From Valencia hispanica (taxonomy: Eukaryota > Chordata > Actinopteri > Cyprinodontiformes > Valenciidae): 64,000 nt of DNA. The stretch covers positions 19,231,239 through 19,295,238 of the forward strand of contig OY747715.1 in NCBI GenBank assembly GCA_963556495.2, in the 5' to 3' direction. The notes below the pieces were generated by a model that worked only from the letters and a program-made list of their open reading frames with translations, searched no databases and was not told the DNA's origin. Shown in pieces: positions 35,418-48,239 of the stretch; positions within the stretch are counted from its first letter, which is position 1; every line of letters begins with the position of its first letter. The translations under genes were made by a program, and so were the position numbers.

Positions 35418-37851
35418 TATCTTGTTATAGGACCATTCTACCGAATTGGTTGAAATTCAGATTTGAATTTTAATTAAAATTTGTATTCTATTTTATAAAA
35501 ACTTGTACAATGTATCCAATGCACTATATCTAAGGGGAACATTTTAAGTAAAAGAACACTCAATTTTAATTTTGTATTTTCAAAATATGTCTTTATTCCT
35601 TAACTTTCCCGAATTTTCTCTTTACCAAAACATTGGCTTCCATTCAGAATAAAATACTTAATTTTACTGTTGCTTATTTTGTTTCATTTCCCACTGTGAA
35701 GGCTATTTTTTTAAATTAATTTAAAAGGTTTTTACAACAAAATGAATTTGAATTAATATTTTACAAATTTTTCAAAATATATTTTTAGGACTTAATCAAA
35801 TCCGCATATCATCTTTCTCTATAAAATGTCTAAATTTGATCAGATTGCATTCAAATGTTTTTATAGATGAAATCAGACCAACATCTAAAAAATCATTATC
35901 TCAAAATGTAGGTAGATACTGAAAGATCTTTTATTCTTTACAAAGTAGCCTGTTTTTTAATAGTGACTCGACTGTTTCGGTAGTGACTACAATGATGCAG
36001 TAGTGACCGTAATCCTTTCTGATTATTTTGTTTCTTGTAAATATAAGCACATAACATAATTAATGTTATAAAGGATAAGATCACCCAAAGTGCATGACAA
36101 GTGTAGCCCACTGCTCCACAAACCATCAAATGAGTGTCAAATGCAAATGACAAACTTCACATTTGTGTGTTTTCTGGCCATGGAGATTAGTCTGTATTTT
36201 TTTGAGTAACCTGACTGAGACAGCATTTCGAAATACATGTTTCTTCTTATAGCTTGGGGACTTAAATTTTTCCTCAATATGGTGTACATGGGTGTTATGA
36301 AAAACAAGGGTCTTTCGAACATCAGAGGGTAGTTTGTGCTTCGATAAATCCTTCAGAGTTTTAGTTCTTGGGGAACTTTTTGACAGTTCTGTTGTTAACC
36401 TCAAATTCATCCTCTGACACCTTTTTCTATACTTTTCCTCCCTCTTCTTCAATGTTTTGATCTGCAGCTTTAATTTCTGTATTTTCCTGTAGTTGCATGT
36501 TCTTGCTGTTGCACTTTTTCGTTCTGAAAGCTTTCGCCTTGGTGTAGGTCCTGCTTTTAGCTCTGGTGTTGGCTAAGATATTAGCTCTGGAGTTTGGTCA
36601 CCCTCACTGTAGGTGCTAGGCGGTGTAGAAGCCAGGCAAATCTTCTCAATCTCTCCCTGTATTTTCACAAATCTCCGGCGATCCTGTTGTTTTTTCCTCC
36701 ATTGTGCTCTGACCCTTCTTTTCTCTCTTTCTGATAATTAATTTATAAGTTTCAGCTTTCCTTCTTATTTTGATTTCTGATTTCTTTCTCTTTCCTTTTT
36801 TAAATTTTTTTGATATTTCCCTTGGTCATTCCTCAGTCTGTCCCTGAACTCCCTTGATCGCTCTGCCCCACTTTTTCTTTTTTTTGTAGGCATTTTTATG
36901 TTTTATTTCTTCCTGGGAAAATGCATGGTAAAACAGAAATAAGGATTATTAATGTTTGAAAAAAAAAATAGTTTTTTATATAAAAATGATTGACAATAAT
37001 ACATTTTTTTGTCAATACCGAAACAATCAGGTCTCAGCCGTAACATAACTATATGTCATGGTAGTCACAGTAGTGACATATAGTGACCGTTACGGCAGTG
37101 ACTGTTCTAGCTAATTTTAAACAAAACTCAACAATGCTAAGGTAAAACCGGGGAGCAATCACAGATTTGAAAAGATGTTCATGAACAGAATCAAAACATT
37201 TATCAATCAAAACAAACAAAAATTCTCGGTAGCAGAAATAATGTATTCGGCAGTGACAGTCTTAAAAAAAACGCTTTGATTTTCAGACTTTGCAACACAT
37301 TTACTTAAGAACAGAACAACTGCTATCCTCACCATGTGACTATCAAAGAGAGGACAGGACGTCTGTCTTTATTGTTGGTGTAAATTTGGTGTGTGCGACT
37401 GACAAAAGGTTCCGCCTATGGGCTGAAACTCACATTTTCGGTAGTGACATGAAAACATGGGACAGTGTTTTTTACACATATTTCTTGAATTAATAAAAAA
37501 AACAAAAATCAGTTTTAGTATTTCAACATCCCTATGAAAAAAAACAAAAAGATCCATTAATAAACATGTTTTAGAAAAAAAGAAAAAATAATTTCAATCA
37601 AATTTTTATCTTTTGAAATGTAGGTATTAGAGTTTGGGACAGCCACTTCCCAATACAAAGTCAGATAAAGTGTATGATATTCTATCTATTTAATTCAATG
37701 CTATATGAACTCATGCCATTGGATTAAAAAGTTCATCATATGATATTATTAACCATCAAGGGTCTGAATATGTATTTGTTTTTGAATATGTGCTTTTTAG
37801 TATGGGACTACAATTTCAACTAATTCGGTACAATGGCTCTATAACAAGATA
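35418..37851 (-). mobile_element. Unclassified DNA transposon with about 40-bp terminal inverted repeats
   Basis: The left end 35418-35457 and the reverse complement of the right end 37812-37851 both read TATCTTGTTATAG, then CCATT, TACCGAATT and GTTGAAATT at the same spacings; about 36 of 40 positions agree. The interior carries a basic protein frame on the minus strand (36126-36895) and eight plus-oriented copies of a (C/T)AGTGAC core on both sides of that frame. No exact target duplication is visible, so it is an old copy. Superfamily not assigned; no DDE domain was recognised. Confidence 0.65.
36126..36895 (-). pseudogene. Basic transposon-encoded protein, broken
   Basis: The minus-strand frame opens MPTKKRKSGAERSREFRDRL (ATG near 36895) and continues KYQKNLKKERERNQK before a frameshift near 36745-36780. 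It resumes RRVRAQWRKKQQDRRRFVKI, then ICLASTPPSTYSEGDQTPEL. There is one in-frame stop near 36573, then YRKIQKLKLQIKTLKKREE and SKSSPRTKTLKDLSKHKLPS, ending at 36126. The Lys/Arg- and Glu-rich start resembles basic N-termini of transposon-linked hypothetical proteins in fish; LQIKTLKKREEKYRKR could form a coiled coil. I do not recognise a catalytic domain. Host gene origin is unlikely because of the inverted repeats around it. Confidence 0.5.
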
Positions 37852-38049
37852 CAGAATTCCTTAAAATGAGAACGTTTCTAGTTAAAAAGAGATACTAAAC
37901 TTGTTATAACAGCAAACTTTCTTGTTATAACGGGACACTTTCTCATTTGTCTTACCTTCTTTCACATTGAGGTGGCTGATACGACAGAAAAAAAAATCTT
38001 TAAAGCTCACAAATAAATAACTAGAGCAAAGTGTGGGGTCACCAAGTCT
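37852..38049. other. Short intergenic segment with repeated CTTGTTATAAC words
   Basis: CTTGTTATAAC occurs at about 37899 and 37920, echoing the outer word of the transposon ends at 35421 and 37839 (inverse). It may be extra terminal sequence or debris of a related element. Confidence 0.4.
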
Positions 38050-39032
38050 TTCTAAGAACAATTCAATTCAATTTAGTTTATTTATTTCAGCCCATTCAAA
38101 ACAGATGTCATCTCAAGGCACTTTACAACAAAAGTCATTTCAGTACAATCATACAAACATTCCAATTAGTTTAAAGTTTGAGATAGTTTCCTATGTAAGG
38201 AATCCCAGCAGATTCCATCGAGTCATTGACTTGATGTTGCATCCTGTTGATGCAGACTCCAACCACAGCAATCCCTCATACTGAACAAACATGTGGCGAC
38301 AGTGGAGAGGAAAAACTCCCCTTTAATAGGAAGAGCCCTCCAGCAGAACCTGGCTCAGTACAAGCGGCCATCTGCTACGACCATCTGGGGGTTTGAGAAG
38401 ACAGAGCAGAGACACAGAAATAACAGAGGATCGGATATAAGAGAACTTTCTATATTAAAGAAAGAAAAAACTGGATAACAGGACATGGGGGATGTTCAGC
38501 TGCCAAGACCATCATCACAGTCGAGGCCCCCCATCCAAACGGCATTGTAGCTAAGCAGGATACCAGACCAGTTGTGCCTTCTATGGAGAGAAAAACACAG
38601 AGAAAACAGAGTTAAGAGTCGAAATAACAGCATATAATGCAATGTTAGAGTAGTAGAAAATAAAGTATATTGGAAATGTCCATTGTTGTTGTCACATGTG
38701 ATCTTAATTCTTGTGTGATTTTGTGATCTTGCGAGTCAACTCAGTAGACCGCGCCGCTGCTGACTCCCAGTGGGGATTTACGAGTCGAGGAGGTCGCAAC
38801 CAAACTGCGCCAAGCCGCTGACAAGCCCGGTGTAAATTGGCCTATAACAGAAAAATTACAGTGATAACTCAGGATAACCTAAACCAGTCTTACTATAAGC
38901 TTTATCAAAAAGGAAAGTTTAAAGCCTGGCCTTAGAAGTAGACAGAGTGTCTGCCTCAAAGACTAAAACTGGGAGCTGGTTCCACAGGAGAGGAGCCTGA
39001 TAACTAAAAGATCTGCCTCCCATTCTTTAGAA

Positions 39033-40145
39033 GGGCAGTCCGGTTCGGTCCTGGTGCATGCCTGACCGAGCCTGGGTGGGCCGGTGTGTCAGGCCAATGT
39101 CTTCCTTGTGTTGGTTGGGGCACCTCTTTTGGGGCTGTTGTTTTCAGCCACAGCTGGGAGGAGGCAGGGGGGGGGGGGGCTTGGGTTGTCGGCGGTGCTG
39201 TCCCGGGGTGGCGGCAACGTGTGTTGTCCATCGGCCGGCTGCGATCCCCCAAGCCTTGTGGTGGCGGGGGACTGCTGTCAGCTGGTCCCTGGTCGGGGGC
39301 CCTGCTGGGGCGCCCCTGGTCCCCGGGGTCCCCGGGTCTTGGACCGGGCCCACCCTGGCGTAGCCGGTTGCCGGCATAGCCCATGGGCTCGTCCCTGCAG
39401 CCCCTGCATTGTAGTTGCTGGATGTTCCCCTGGGGCTTCCCTCTGTTCCTCTCTTGGTCGGTGCGGTCGGCCCTGCGCTGTTCCGCCTGGCGCTCCCAGG
39501 CTCTGGGGCCCTCTGAACGTCTGATGCCCCCGACCTCTTTCATGTCTGCGTCGATTCCTGTAGGGCAGATTGATGGTTACTCACACCATCTATTAAACAC
39601 TTGTATGGGGAAACCTTATATGCACCAGCATGCTCACACACACACATAGGTGTGGGGACATCGTGGTCAACAGAAATATTCTTGGGCTGAGGTTATCACC
39701 AATAGATCTTGAATAATTGGTGCCAAGAGCTTTTCAGGGACATTGTTGTTGTATTTATACACCCATTTTTGTGTGTTGTGGATGTGTAGTTCTTAGTTCA
39801 TATTTGTTTTGTTTTGTCAATGCTGCTCCTCTTTTTGGTTGTTTTTTTCCACCTCTCTGCCGTCTTGCGGATGTAGAGGACAGGGTTGTTTTTCTTGTGT
39901 TCTTTTTGTTCCCCTTCCTCTCTTTCTATCTTCTCTCTTGTTTTTTTCATTTCCATGTTCTTAACTTCAGGTAATTAAACCCACTCCAATCTCTAATAAA
40001 GCTTTTTCACATATATATATCAAGTGGAGTACTATTGCAAAAGCTGTAATGCTCTGCTTGAGAAAGTAAATCTGTTGGGCTTGTACCCGGTGCTCAGAAA
40101 CCAATTCTGAGTGCCACACTGCCAGACAGGACACACACAAAAAAA
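39033..40145 (+). mobile_element. Unclassified dispersed repeat, longer copy, inserted in the LINE
   Basis: The LINE sequence breaks off at CATTCTTTAGAA (39021-39032) and resumes at AGAAATCCTAGGAAC (40146), so about 1.1 kb is foreign; AGAA on both sides may be a 4-bp duplication. The first 500 bases are very GC-rich (a run of G at 39167-39179, repeated GGCCC/CCCGG). The rest has CA-rich and TGTGGGGAC blocks, a pyrimidine tract (39890-39960), CTAATAAAGC (poly(A)-like, 39992) and a CAGACAGGACAC terminus followed by an A-rich run. The second copy is at 847-1331 in reverse. Long frames in the GC-rich part on both strands are composition artefacts. Confidence 0.7.
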
Positions 40146-40343
40146 AGAAATCCTAGGAACTGCAAGTAAACCTGCAGTCTGAGAGCAATGTGCTCTGTTA
40201 GGAACATATGGTACAATCAGATCTCTGATGTATGATGGAGCCTGATTATTAAGGGCCTTATATGTAAGAAGGAGGATCTTAAATTATATTCTGGATTTAA
40301 AAAGGAGCCAATGAAGGGAAGCTAAAGTAGGAGAAATTTGATT

Positions 40344-40634
40344 TCACTTTTTAATATTCATCAGAACTCTTGCTGCAGTATTTTGGACCAACTGAAGGCT
40401 TTCAATTGAGTTTTGTGGACTCCCTGATAGTAAAGAATTACAGTAGTCCAGCCCTGGGGCAACAAATGGATGGACTAGTTTCTCAGCATCACTCCTGGAC
40501 AGGATGTTTCTAATTTTAGCAATATTCCGGAGGTGAAAGAAGGAAATCCTACAAACCTGTTTAATATGGGATCTGAATGTCATGTCTTGGTCAAAAATAA
40601 CGCTGAGGTTCTTTACGTTATTACTGGAGGCCAA
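40344..40634 (-). pseudogene. LINE RT C-terminal fragment
   Basis: The frame contains VKNLSVIFDQDMTFRSHIKQ, FFHLRNIAKIRNILSRSDAE and GLDYCNSLLSGSPQNSIESL, followed by LQLVQNTAARVL. These are the post-catalytic blocks of L2-like RTs (NLGV-FD----F--HI; DYCN-L--G; LQ--QN-AAR). The catalytic YADD region lies upstream and is absent. Confidence 0.85.
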
Positions 40635-40859
40635 TTTAATTCCGTCCAGATGAAGTGATTGACTAAGCAGTTTCTTTTTAATTTATTTTATGCTTTTTGT
40701 ACACATCTTTATCAGAGGCGTTAATAATTGTAGACTATGAGAGAGTTATATTTTTAATTAAATTTGTTTTAAGAAAATAAAGTGTAGGTTTTAGTGATGT
40801 AAAAAATAAGACTATGATATTTGTTTCAGAAATATTATGACAATCATTTTCTACAACTG

Positions 40860-41140
40860 AATTCAGAGTAATAACCCAGTTGCTTACTGTAAGTGTGCAT
40901 ACCCTTTAGTTAACAGATTGTTGAAGTGTGTTTCAGGTTGGATTCAACTTTCTGGACTTTGGTGGTCTAAGCACACCACATCTTGACTTTGCTCACTGCA
41001 CTTTGGAAAGTTTCTTCAAGCCTTTAAGGTTATGAGGACACATCGTGTCCTCCACCCTCTTCAGGTGACCCTTCGGATTTATTTCTGGTCTCTGACATGA
41101 CCATTCCAAAACTTTAATATTCCTTATGCATATAACAGGT
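40860..41140 (-). repeat. Possible Tc1-like remnant, antisense
   Basis: TTATTTCTGGTCTCTGACATGACCATTCCAAAACTTTAAT (split between 41079 and 41118) resembles the antisense of a fish Tc1-type coding region. No termini are visible. Confidence 0.35.
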
Positions 41141-42064
41141 TAAAAGTTAGTTTTTTTTAAAGACAAAGTATTATGGTCTTGGTTTCTTTGATAATGGCAT
41201 TCATAGTGTTGCCCAATTACATAACCTAACACATTTACATAATGTATTTCTAATTGTTAGTTCAGTACCTCTCAGGCCAAAAAAAAAGACAGTTGTTTGA
41301 GTCTGTTTTGCATTTCTAGCTCTTTGTGAACGAGAGCATGCTAACACTTTCAGTAAGGGGACAAGGAAAGCCTTATACATATGGAAAATTTGTTTTTTTT
41401 TTACAAATTACCCACCATCAAGCTTTTATCTCATGGACTGTTTAAAACTAACATCATTTGCAATCCAAAGCTATGCAAATTATCATTACCTGAACCTGAA
41501 AAATATATGAATAAATAAATAATCAGCCCTCTCTGAGAGCACAGAGAGTCATTTTAGTAAATACTCCCCCTCTCAGAGTGAAGGGGATTCATGCATTGAA
41601 TGTCCGCTTGCTGTACTTGCAGATTTCTCATCGCCTGGCATCATTCAATGCTTGGCAGTAATGAGAGATGGAAGTGAGAGAAGTATGCTGTTTATTTCAA
41701 CCATCTGTGACTGGCCTGAAAATTCCCTTTAATAGATTTTTCTGCGCAAAGCACAGGAAGAAAGGGACTGGGCTCGCAAGCAGAGAAGCACTCATGATTT
41801 AACTCGGAAAGGCAATAAGTCGATTTCTTTTTCAAGTGAAAATTTTAAAATTTCTCTGATATGGTGGTGGCCCTCATGGGAAAGTAATAAATTATGAATG
41901 TCACTGCTGTGCTTGGTGAATGAATATTTTATCATACATTTTGTAGCAGCAAATATAAAACTGATTAAATGAAATTTTGAGATGTAAAATATAAATGTCA
42001 CAGGGAGACTGTAGCAGGTGTGAAGGCCTGTAAATAAGATGTTAACCAGAAGATACAGTGTGTT
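41141..42064. other. Intergenic; possible conserved block 41530-41660
   Basis: No gene was found. 41530-41660 has balanced composition with a near-palindromic CTCTGAGAGCACAGAGAG and GATTCATGCATTGAATG; no repeat landmarks. Confidence 0.3.
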
Positions 42065-42605
42065 AAATTGGAAAACTTTTTTCATATTTTGTCACATCAC
42101 AATCACAACTTCCATTATTCTATTGGGATTTCATGAGACAGACTAAGAAAGCCAAACATGTTTCTCAAATTTTCTTTTTACAGAAACTGGCCCAGTCAAA
42201 GTCCTGACCTAAATCCAGAAAATAATCTGTTGCAAGACTTGAAAATTTCTGTTCACACATGCAAGCCATCCAATCTGACTGAGCTATTTTGCAATGAAGA
42301 ATGGCTAAAAGTCTCTTTCCTTAGATGTGGAAAACTGGTAGAGATATACCTCAAAGTACTTGTAGCCATAATTACAGCAAAAGGTGGTTGTACCAAGTAA
42401 TGACTCATGGATACTTACTACAGACATGCAAAGCAATATTAAAAACAAAATTAAAACCATATATACTTTTTGTTGGATTTCACAATGATGTGCTACTTTG
42501 TGTTGGTCTATTACTGTACATAAAAAGTGGTTGTCATCTGACAAAATGTGAAACAGTTCAAGGTGTATAAATACTTTTGCAATCGTATTGTATTTCACTG
42601 TATGT
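42065..42605 (+). pseudogene. Internally deleted Tc1 element, C-terminal transposase part
   Basis: The left subterminal part (CATATTTTGTCACATCACAA, 42084) is joined near 42165 to the end of the transposase: [20 protein letters not shown] (family form has IENL; the third catalytic acidic residue lies here), then SNLTELFCNEEW and KLVEIYLKVLVAIITAKGG. The 3' region follows with TACTTTGTGTTGGTCTATTAC and the terminal ATACTTTTGCAATCGTATTG. A classic deletion derivative. Confidence 0.85.
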
Positions 42606-43855
42606 TTGTATAATTATTGTGCAGGGAATTCATCAATTTGCAGGTAATATTTTATACTATCAGACTTTTGAAAGAGAAACAGAGTCTGGATCAAACAGGT
42701 TTAACACCTAACAGATGGTCAATCATCTGGTCTTTAAATAGTAGCGCAGCAGGGAGCGTTGTAGTGGGCATATGTATTTATGATGAAGCTGCCAACATGG
42801 CCTACTTATGGGTGACTGCTCGGGTCCCAGCTCAGCACACTTCTCCAGCCTCTGTCTCTCCCACTGTGTGTCATTTTTACTTCCATGTTCATTTTGCTCA
42901 CTTGTTGTACTCTCCTCTTTTTCCCTTTCTGTTATCTGTTGATTTTAGGAATTCAACTTATAAAATTGTACAATATTTCAAGATTTGTGAACATGAATTC
43001 TTTTTTGTTTCAGTTAGATGTTAACTAGACTAAAAACACATTTAAAACATTGGTAATTTACCATCCTGTCATAATGGATATAGTCTAAAATCTTTTTTTC
43101 CTTGGGATAGAATTGTATCGCCTGAATAAAGGACTGCAGCTTGAACTTAAACCAATGCCACTATTAAAAAAATTTTGATTAGACTTTAAAAAATCACATC
43201 CTTCCAAAGTACTTTAAAATCTCCTATGGCACAACCTAAATAGGAACATTATTAGCAGTGATCTTGGAGTCAGCCTCCTCATAAAATGAGATCAGTTAAT
43301 TCTATTGTACATCTTATTTATTTCTTTAACTTTTCATCTGTTTCTGTAGAAAGTGCAAGTACATGTTTTCACTAAATGATCAGTTGTTATTGTTCAGAAT
43401 GGTCACTTGAAAGTCATTTTGAAAATCAAGTGTAATGTTGGTTCCAATTCCCAACTATCACCATCACTTCAATACTTTGAAGTGTGTGGTTGTTACCTGA
43501 CAAAATGTTAAAAGACTTAAGGGTTCTACTTTTCCTAAACACTGAAAAAGCTAAACGACTGCAAGAAATTATGATTCATATTCACATTATTTCATAACAG
43601 GTTTAAATTAAAGCAGATTTTTTATTCCTGCAGTACCTAAATCTAAATTATGTGTATTATTTATATAAAAATTTCACGATAAGTTAAAATATATTCAATA
43701 AACGACATTGTTTGCTTTGTTTTTATTTCAGTGCCTTGTTTAGTATAAGCCTTTTGTTGTTTGGGCTAAATGTGCAGATTAAGAAAAAAAGATATATTTG
43801 AGTTGTCTACTGGAAAATGCTTGGAACTAGTACTTTAATATCTACAGTTGTCTAT
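42606..43855. other. Intergenic; minor Tc1 debris near 43480-43530
   Basis: GTGTGTGGTTGTTACCTGAC followed by AAAATGTTAAAAGACTTAAGGG resembles the Tc1 right end seen at 42520-42570. Otherwise no gene or repeat was recognised. Confidence 0.35.
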
Positions 43856-43978
43856 TTTATTTAGCGTTTATTCAACCAGGAAAGAGATCTGGAACCTCAA
43901 TTACAAGGGGACTCTGTCCACCAGCACTAAGATAGGCCAAAACATAAAAAAATCACACATTGTAAACATAAAAGGCGT
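43856..43978 (-). repeat. LINE 3'-end fragment, antisense
   Basis: TTTATTTAGCGTTTATTCAACCAGGAAAG (43856-43884), followed by ATTACAAGGGGACTCTGTCC, resembles a common fish repeat tail (TTTATTTAACCAGGAAAGTC type), followed by an A-rich run. Confidence 0.5.
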
Positions 43979-43994
43979 ATATATATATATATAA
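43979..43994. repeat. (TA)n microsatellite
   Basis: Eight TA units at the end of the preceding repeat fragment. Confidence 0.8.
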
Positions 43995-44479
43995 TTATAA
44001 TTTTTTATTTTTTCACGCATGCACACGTTCTGTCTACAAAACAGCTGTAACAGTGTGGGGTCTGGGAAGCAGAAAACAAAAGAGGGCGCTGCTGGACGGT
44101 TTTTGAAACGAGGAAAGAAACCCCACACGTTGTCCCCACTCAGTTACACTGAGAATCGTTCATCTGGGCTGTAAATATTTCATTTCCTTTGAAAGGAATT
44201 ATCCAAACATATTTATGGCAAAGGTAAATCTGCTAATATTTCAATCGAAAAACCCACACTTGCTTTTTTTTTAAAGGAGTTTAAAGCAAATCGAGCTGCA
44301 GGTCATATTTATGTAGTAATGATGGCACAAAGATGGATGCAGCACTAGCTCCGAAATCCGGAAAACTTTACATTTGACACATGACCAAGTTTGCAGGTTT
44401 TATTCCAAAGGCACGGTCTTCATGCATTATACACATAGGAAAATAAGTGTGATAAATATAACAGAAAACGCAAAAATAT

Positions 44480-46714
<2,235 letters not shown>

Positions 46715-46960
46715 CTAATTTATTTTCTATACCCACTTAATCCTGCACTGCACTGGTGCCTATGCATACACGTAGTCATGGCTAAGTAACATTTGAAGTG
46801 ACCAGTTAACCTTGTATGCACGTCTTTGGACTGTGGAAGCCAAAGAACTCGAAGAGAAACCATGCATGTACAGGAAGACTATGAAAACTCCAAGCAGAAA
46901 GGTCCTGAGAAGAGGAACTTCTTGCTAGAAAGCAACAGTGTGAACTGTGCCACTGTTCAA
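46715..46960 (-). repeat. SINE, antisense, diverged
   Basis: On the plus strand: GCACGTCTTTGGACTGTGG, AGAAACCATGCATGTACAGG and GAAAACTCCAAGCAGAAAGG, then CTTCTTGCTAGAAAGCAACAGTG and TGTGCCACTGTTC. This is the reverse of the tRNA-derived SINE from body to head. The 3' end is eroded. Confidence 0.75.
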
Positions 46961-48180
46961 ATATAATTTGTTTACTGTAACAAAACATTCATTGTTGGGT
47001 GCTGGGACTCAACTGGAAGTATGGCAACATATGCATTTGTGATTAGGGCTTCATACAATCTTGGGTGAGCTCCACAAATGATCACTAGGAGGTACACCTG
47101 ATTTGTCTCATGACTTGATAAAAACATCTAAAAAAAACTGTTATGTAGAGCAGCTTCTTTGTATGAATGAGCTAAAACACTCGACAGCTTGTCTAATTTG
47201 CTTCAACATAAAACCTTGTTAATCAAGAGCTTGCTAGGTTTTTATGAGTGACTTGGGCGTATAAATGCCTCACACATTCATCTCTGGAACCTCAGGGTAT
47301 GTCTTCTTGGCTGCAGGCGTGCAGAAAATACTTCCACGCTTGGTTGGAGTCTGAAGTTTTTGTCTGAGCCATGTGGAACAAAACCAATTAGAGATCACCT
47401 CTCATAATTGGGGTTAAGTCAAGGCTTTGTTATCACTCAGTGGAAGCAACAAACACTTAACTGACAAGTTAATTTGTGTTTTTAATCTAACTGCGCTTAG
47501 ACCTATTACAGCATGTTGCACCATTTGGCTGCATCTCCTGCAATAGTTTATATTTCAGAAGATTTAACCAGATTTTAATCATTTCTCCTCAGTGCTGTGG
47601 AAGCTGACAGAGCAACGATCTGCCAAGGGGTCTGCCATTTCTCATCACTGTGCAATTTGCTTCTCCACCTCCTCTCTCTTCAATCCAGCCAGCACTTTCT
47701 TTCAACTTCTTGCACTTCCTTATGGGTTTGCTATTGATATCCTTCAATTTCTCCATCTGTGCGGCTCGCTAGCTGCTATTTAGGAGTCCTGAGGGGGAGG
47801 GTGTAGGAAAGAGCTCATCATGGGTTTTATACTGGCTGTTGTAAGATTTTATGAAGCCACAAAATTATCCATATTTTTTAGTATAACAGTGCATGATTTA
47901 TCTCAAACCTGTGCCTGAGTTCTCTGCACTTTGTATCAAGAAAAAAGACAAAGTTTTCTCTTTACTCCAAAGAGCTTTTAGCCGTGAGCAGGTTTGAAAG
48001 GGCACAAACATGTATATTTTTTAAATATAAAATTAAAATAAACCACTACTGGAGTACTGAAAACTCCATAAAAAAAGAATGGGATGATATAATTTGAGCA
48101 AGTAGTTGTCTTTTTTTCTGCAGATAATTAAATATGAAAAACTTGTTTTCAAATGACTTGAAAAAGCACCTTGTATTAAA
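46961..48180. other. kctd16 intron, nothing recognised
   Basis: No exon with acceptor/donor pair and KCTD16 C-terminal similarity was found. Frames at 47592-47783 carry no domain. Confidence 0.4.
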
Positions 48181-48198
48181 CACACACACACACACACA
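48181..48198. repeat. (CA)n microsatellite
   Basis: Nine uninterrupted CA units. Confidence 0.95.
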
Positions 48199-48239
48199 AG
48201 TACAGCTTTTTGCATAGGCTTGCAGAAGTATTAATGCAT

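Larger units (their letters stand above)
38050..40675 (-). mobile_element. 5'-truncated LINE with long 3' UTR, interrupted by another repeat
   Basis: Read on the minus strand: the RT C-terminal frame at 40634-40344, then a long 3' region that resumes at 39032 and runs to an (AATTG)n-like tail at 38058-38070 (plus strand CAATTCAATTCAATT). The plus-strand blocks CTCAAGGCACTTTACAA, GACAGTGGAGAGGAAAAACTC and CCAGCAGAACCTGGCTCAG are hallmarks of a very common teleost repeat. The same 3' region recurs at 60236-60350 and 62600-62890. The piece 39033-40145 does not belong to it. Confidence 0.8.

Noticed and set aside
39004..39543. 179-codon Pro/Gln/Arg-rich frame on the minus strand and opposing frames of 97-146 codons on the plus strand
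   Set aside because: All lie in the GC-rich half of a dispersed repeat, where stop codons are rare by composition; the frames overlap on both strands and none has a domain.
39890..39960. Polypyrimidine tract as a splice acceptor for a host exon
   Set aside because: It belongs to the dispersed repeat and recurs in the copy at 847-1331; no exon follows.
42617..43024. 135-codon frame
   Set aside because: No domain; begins right after the Tc1 right end and has CT-rich composition.
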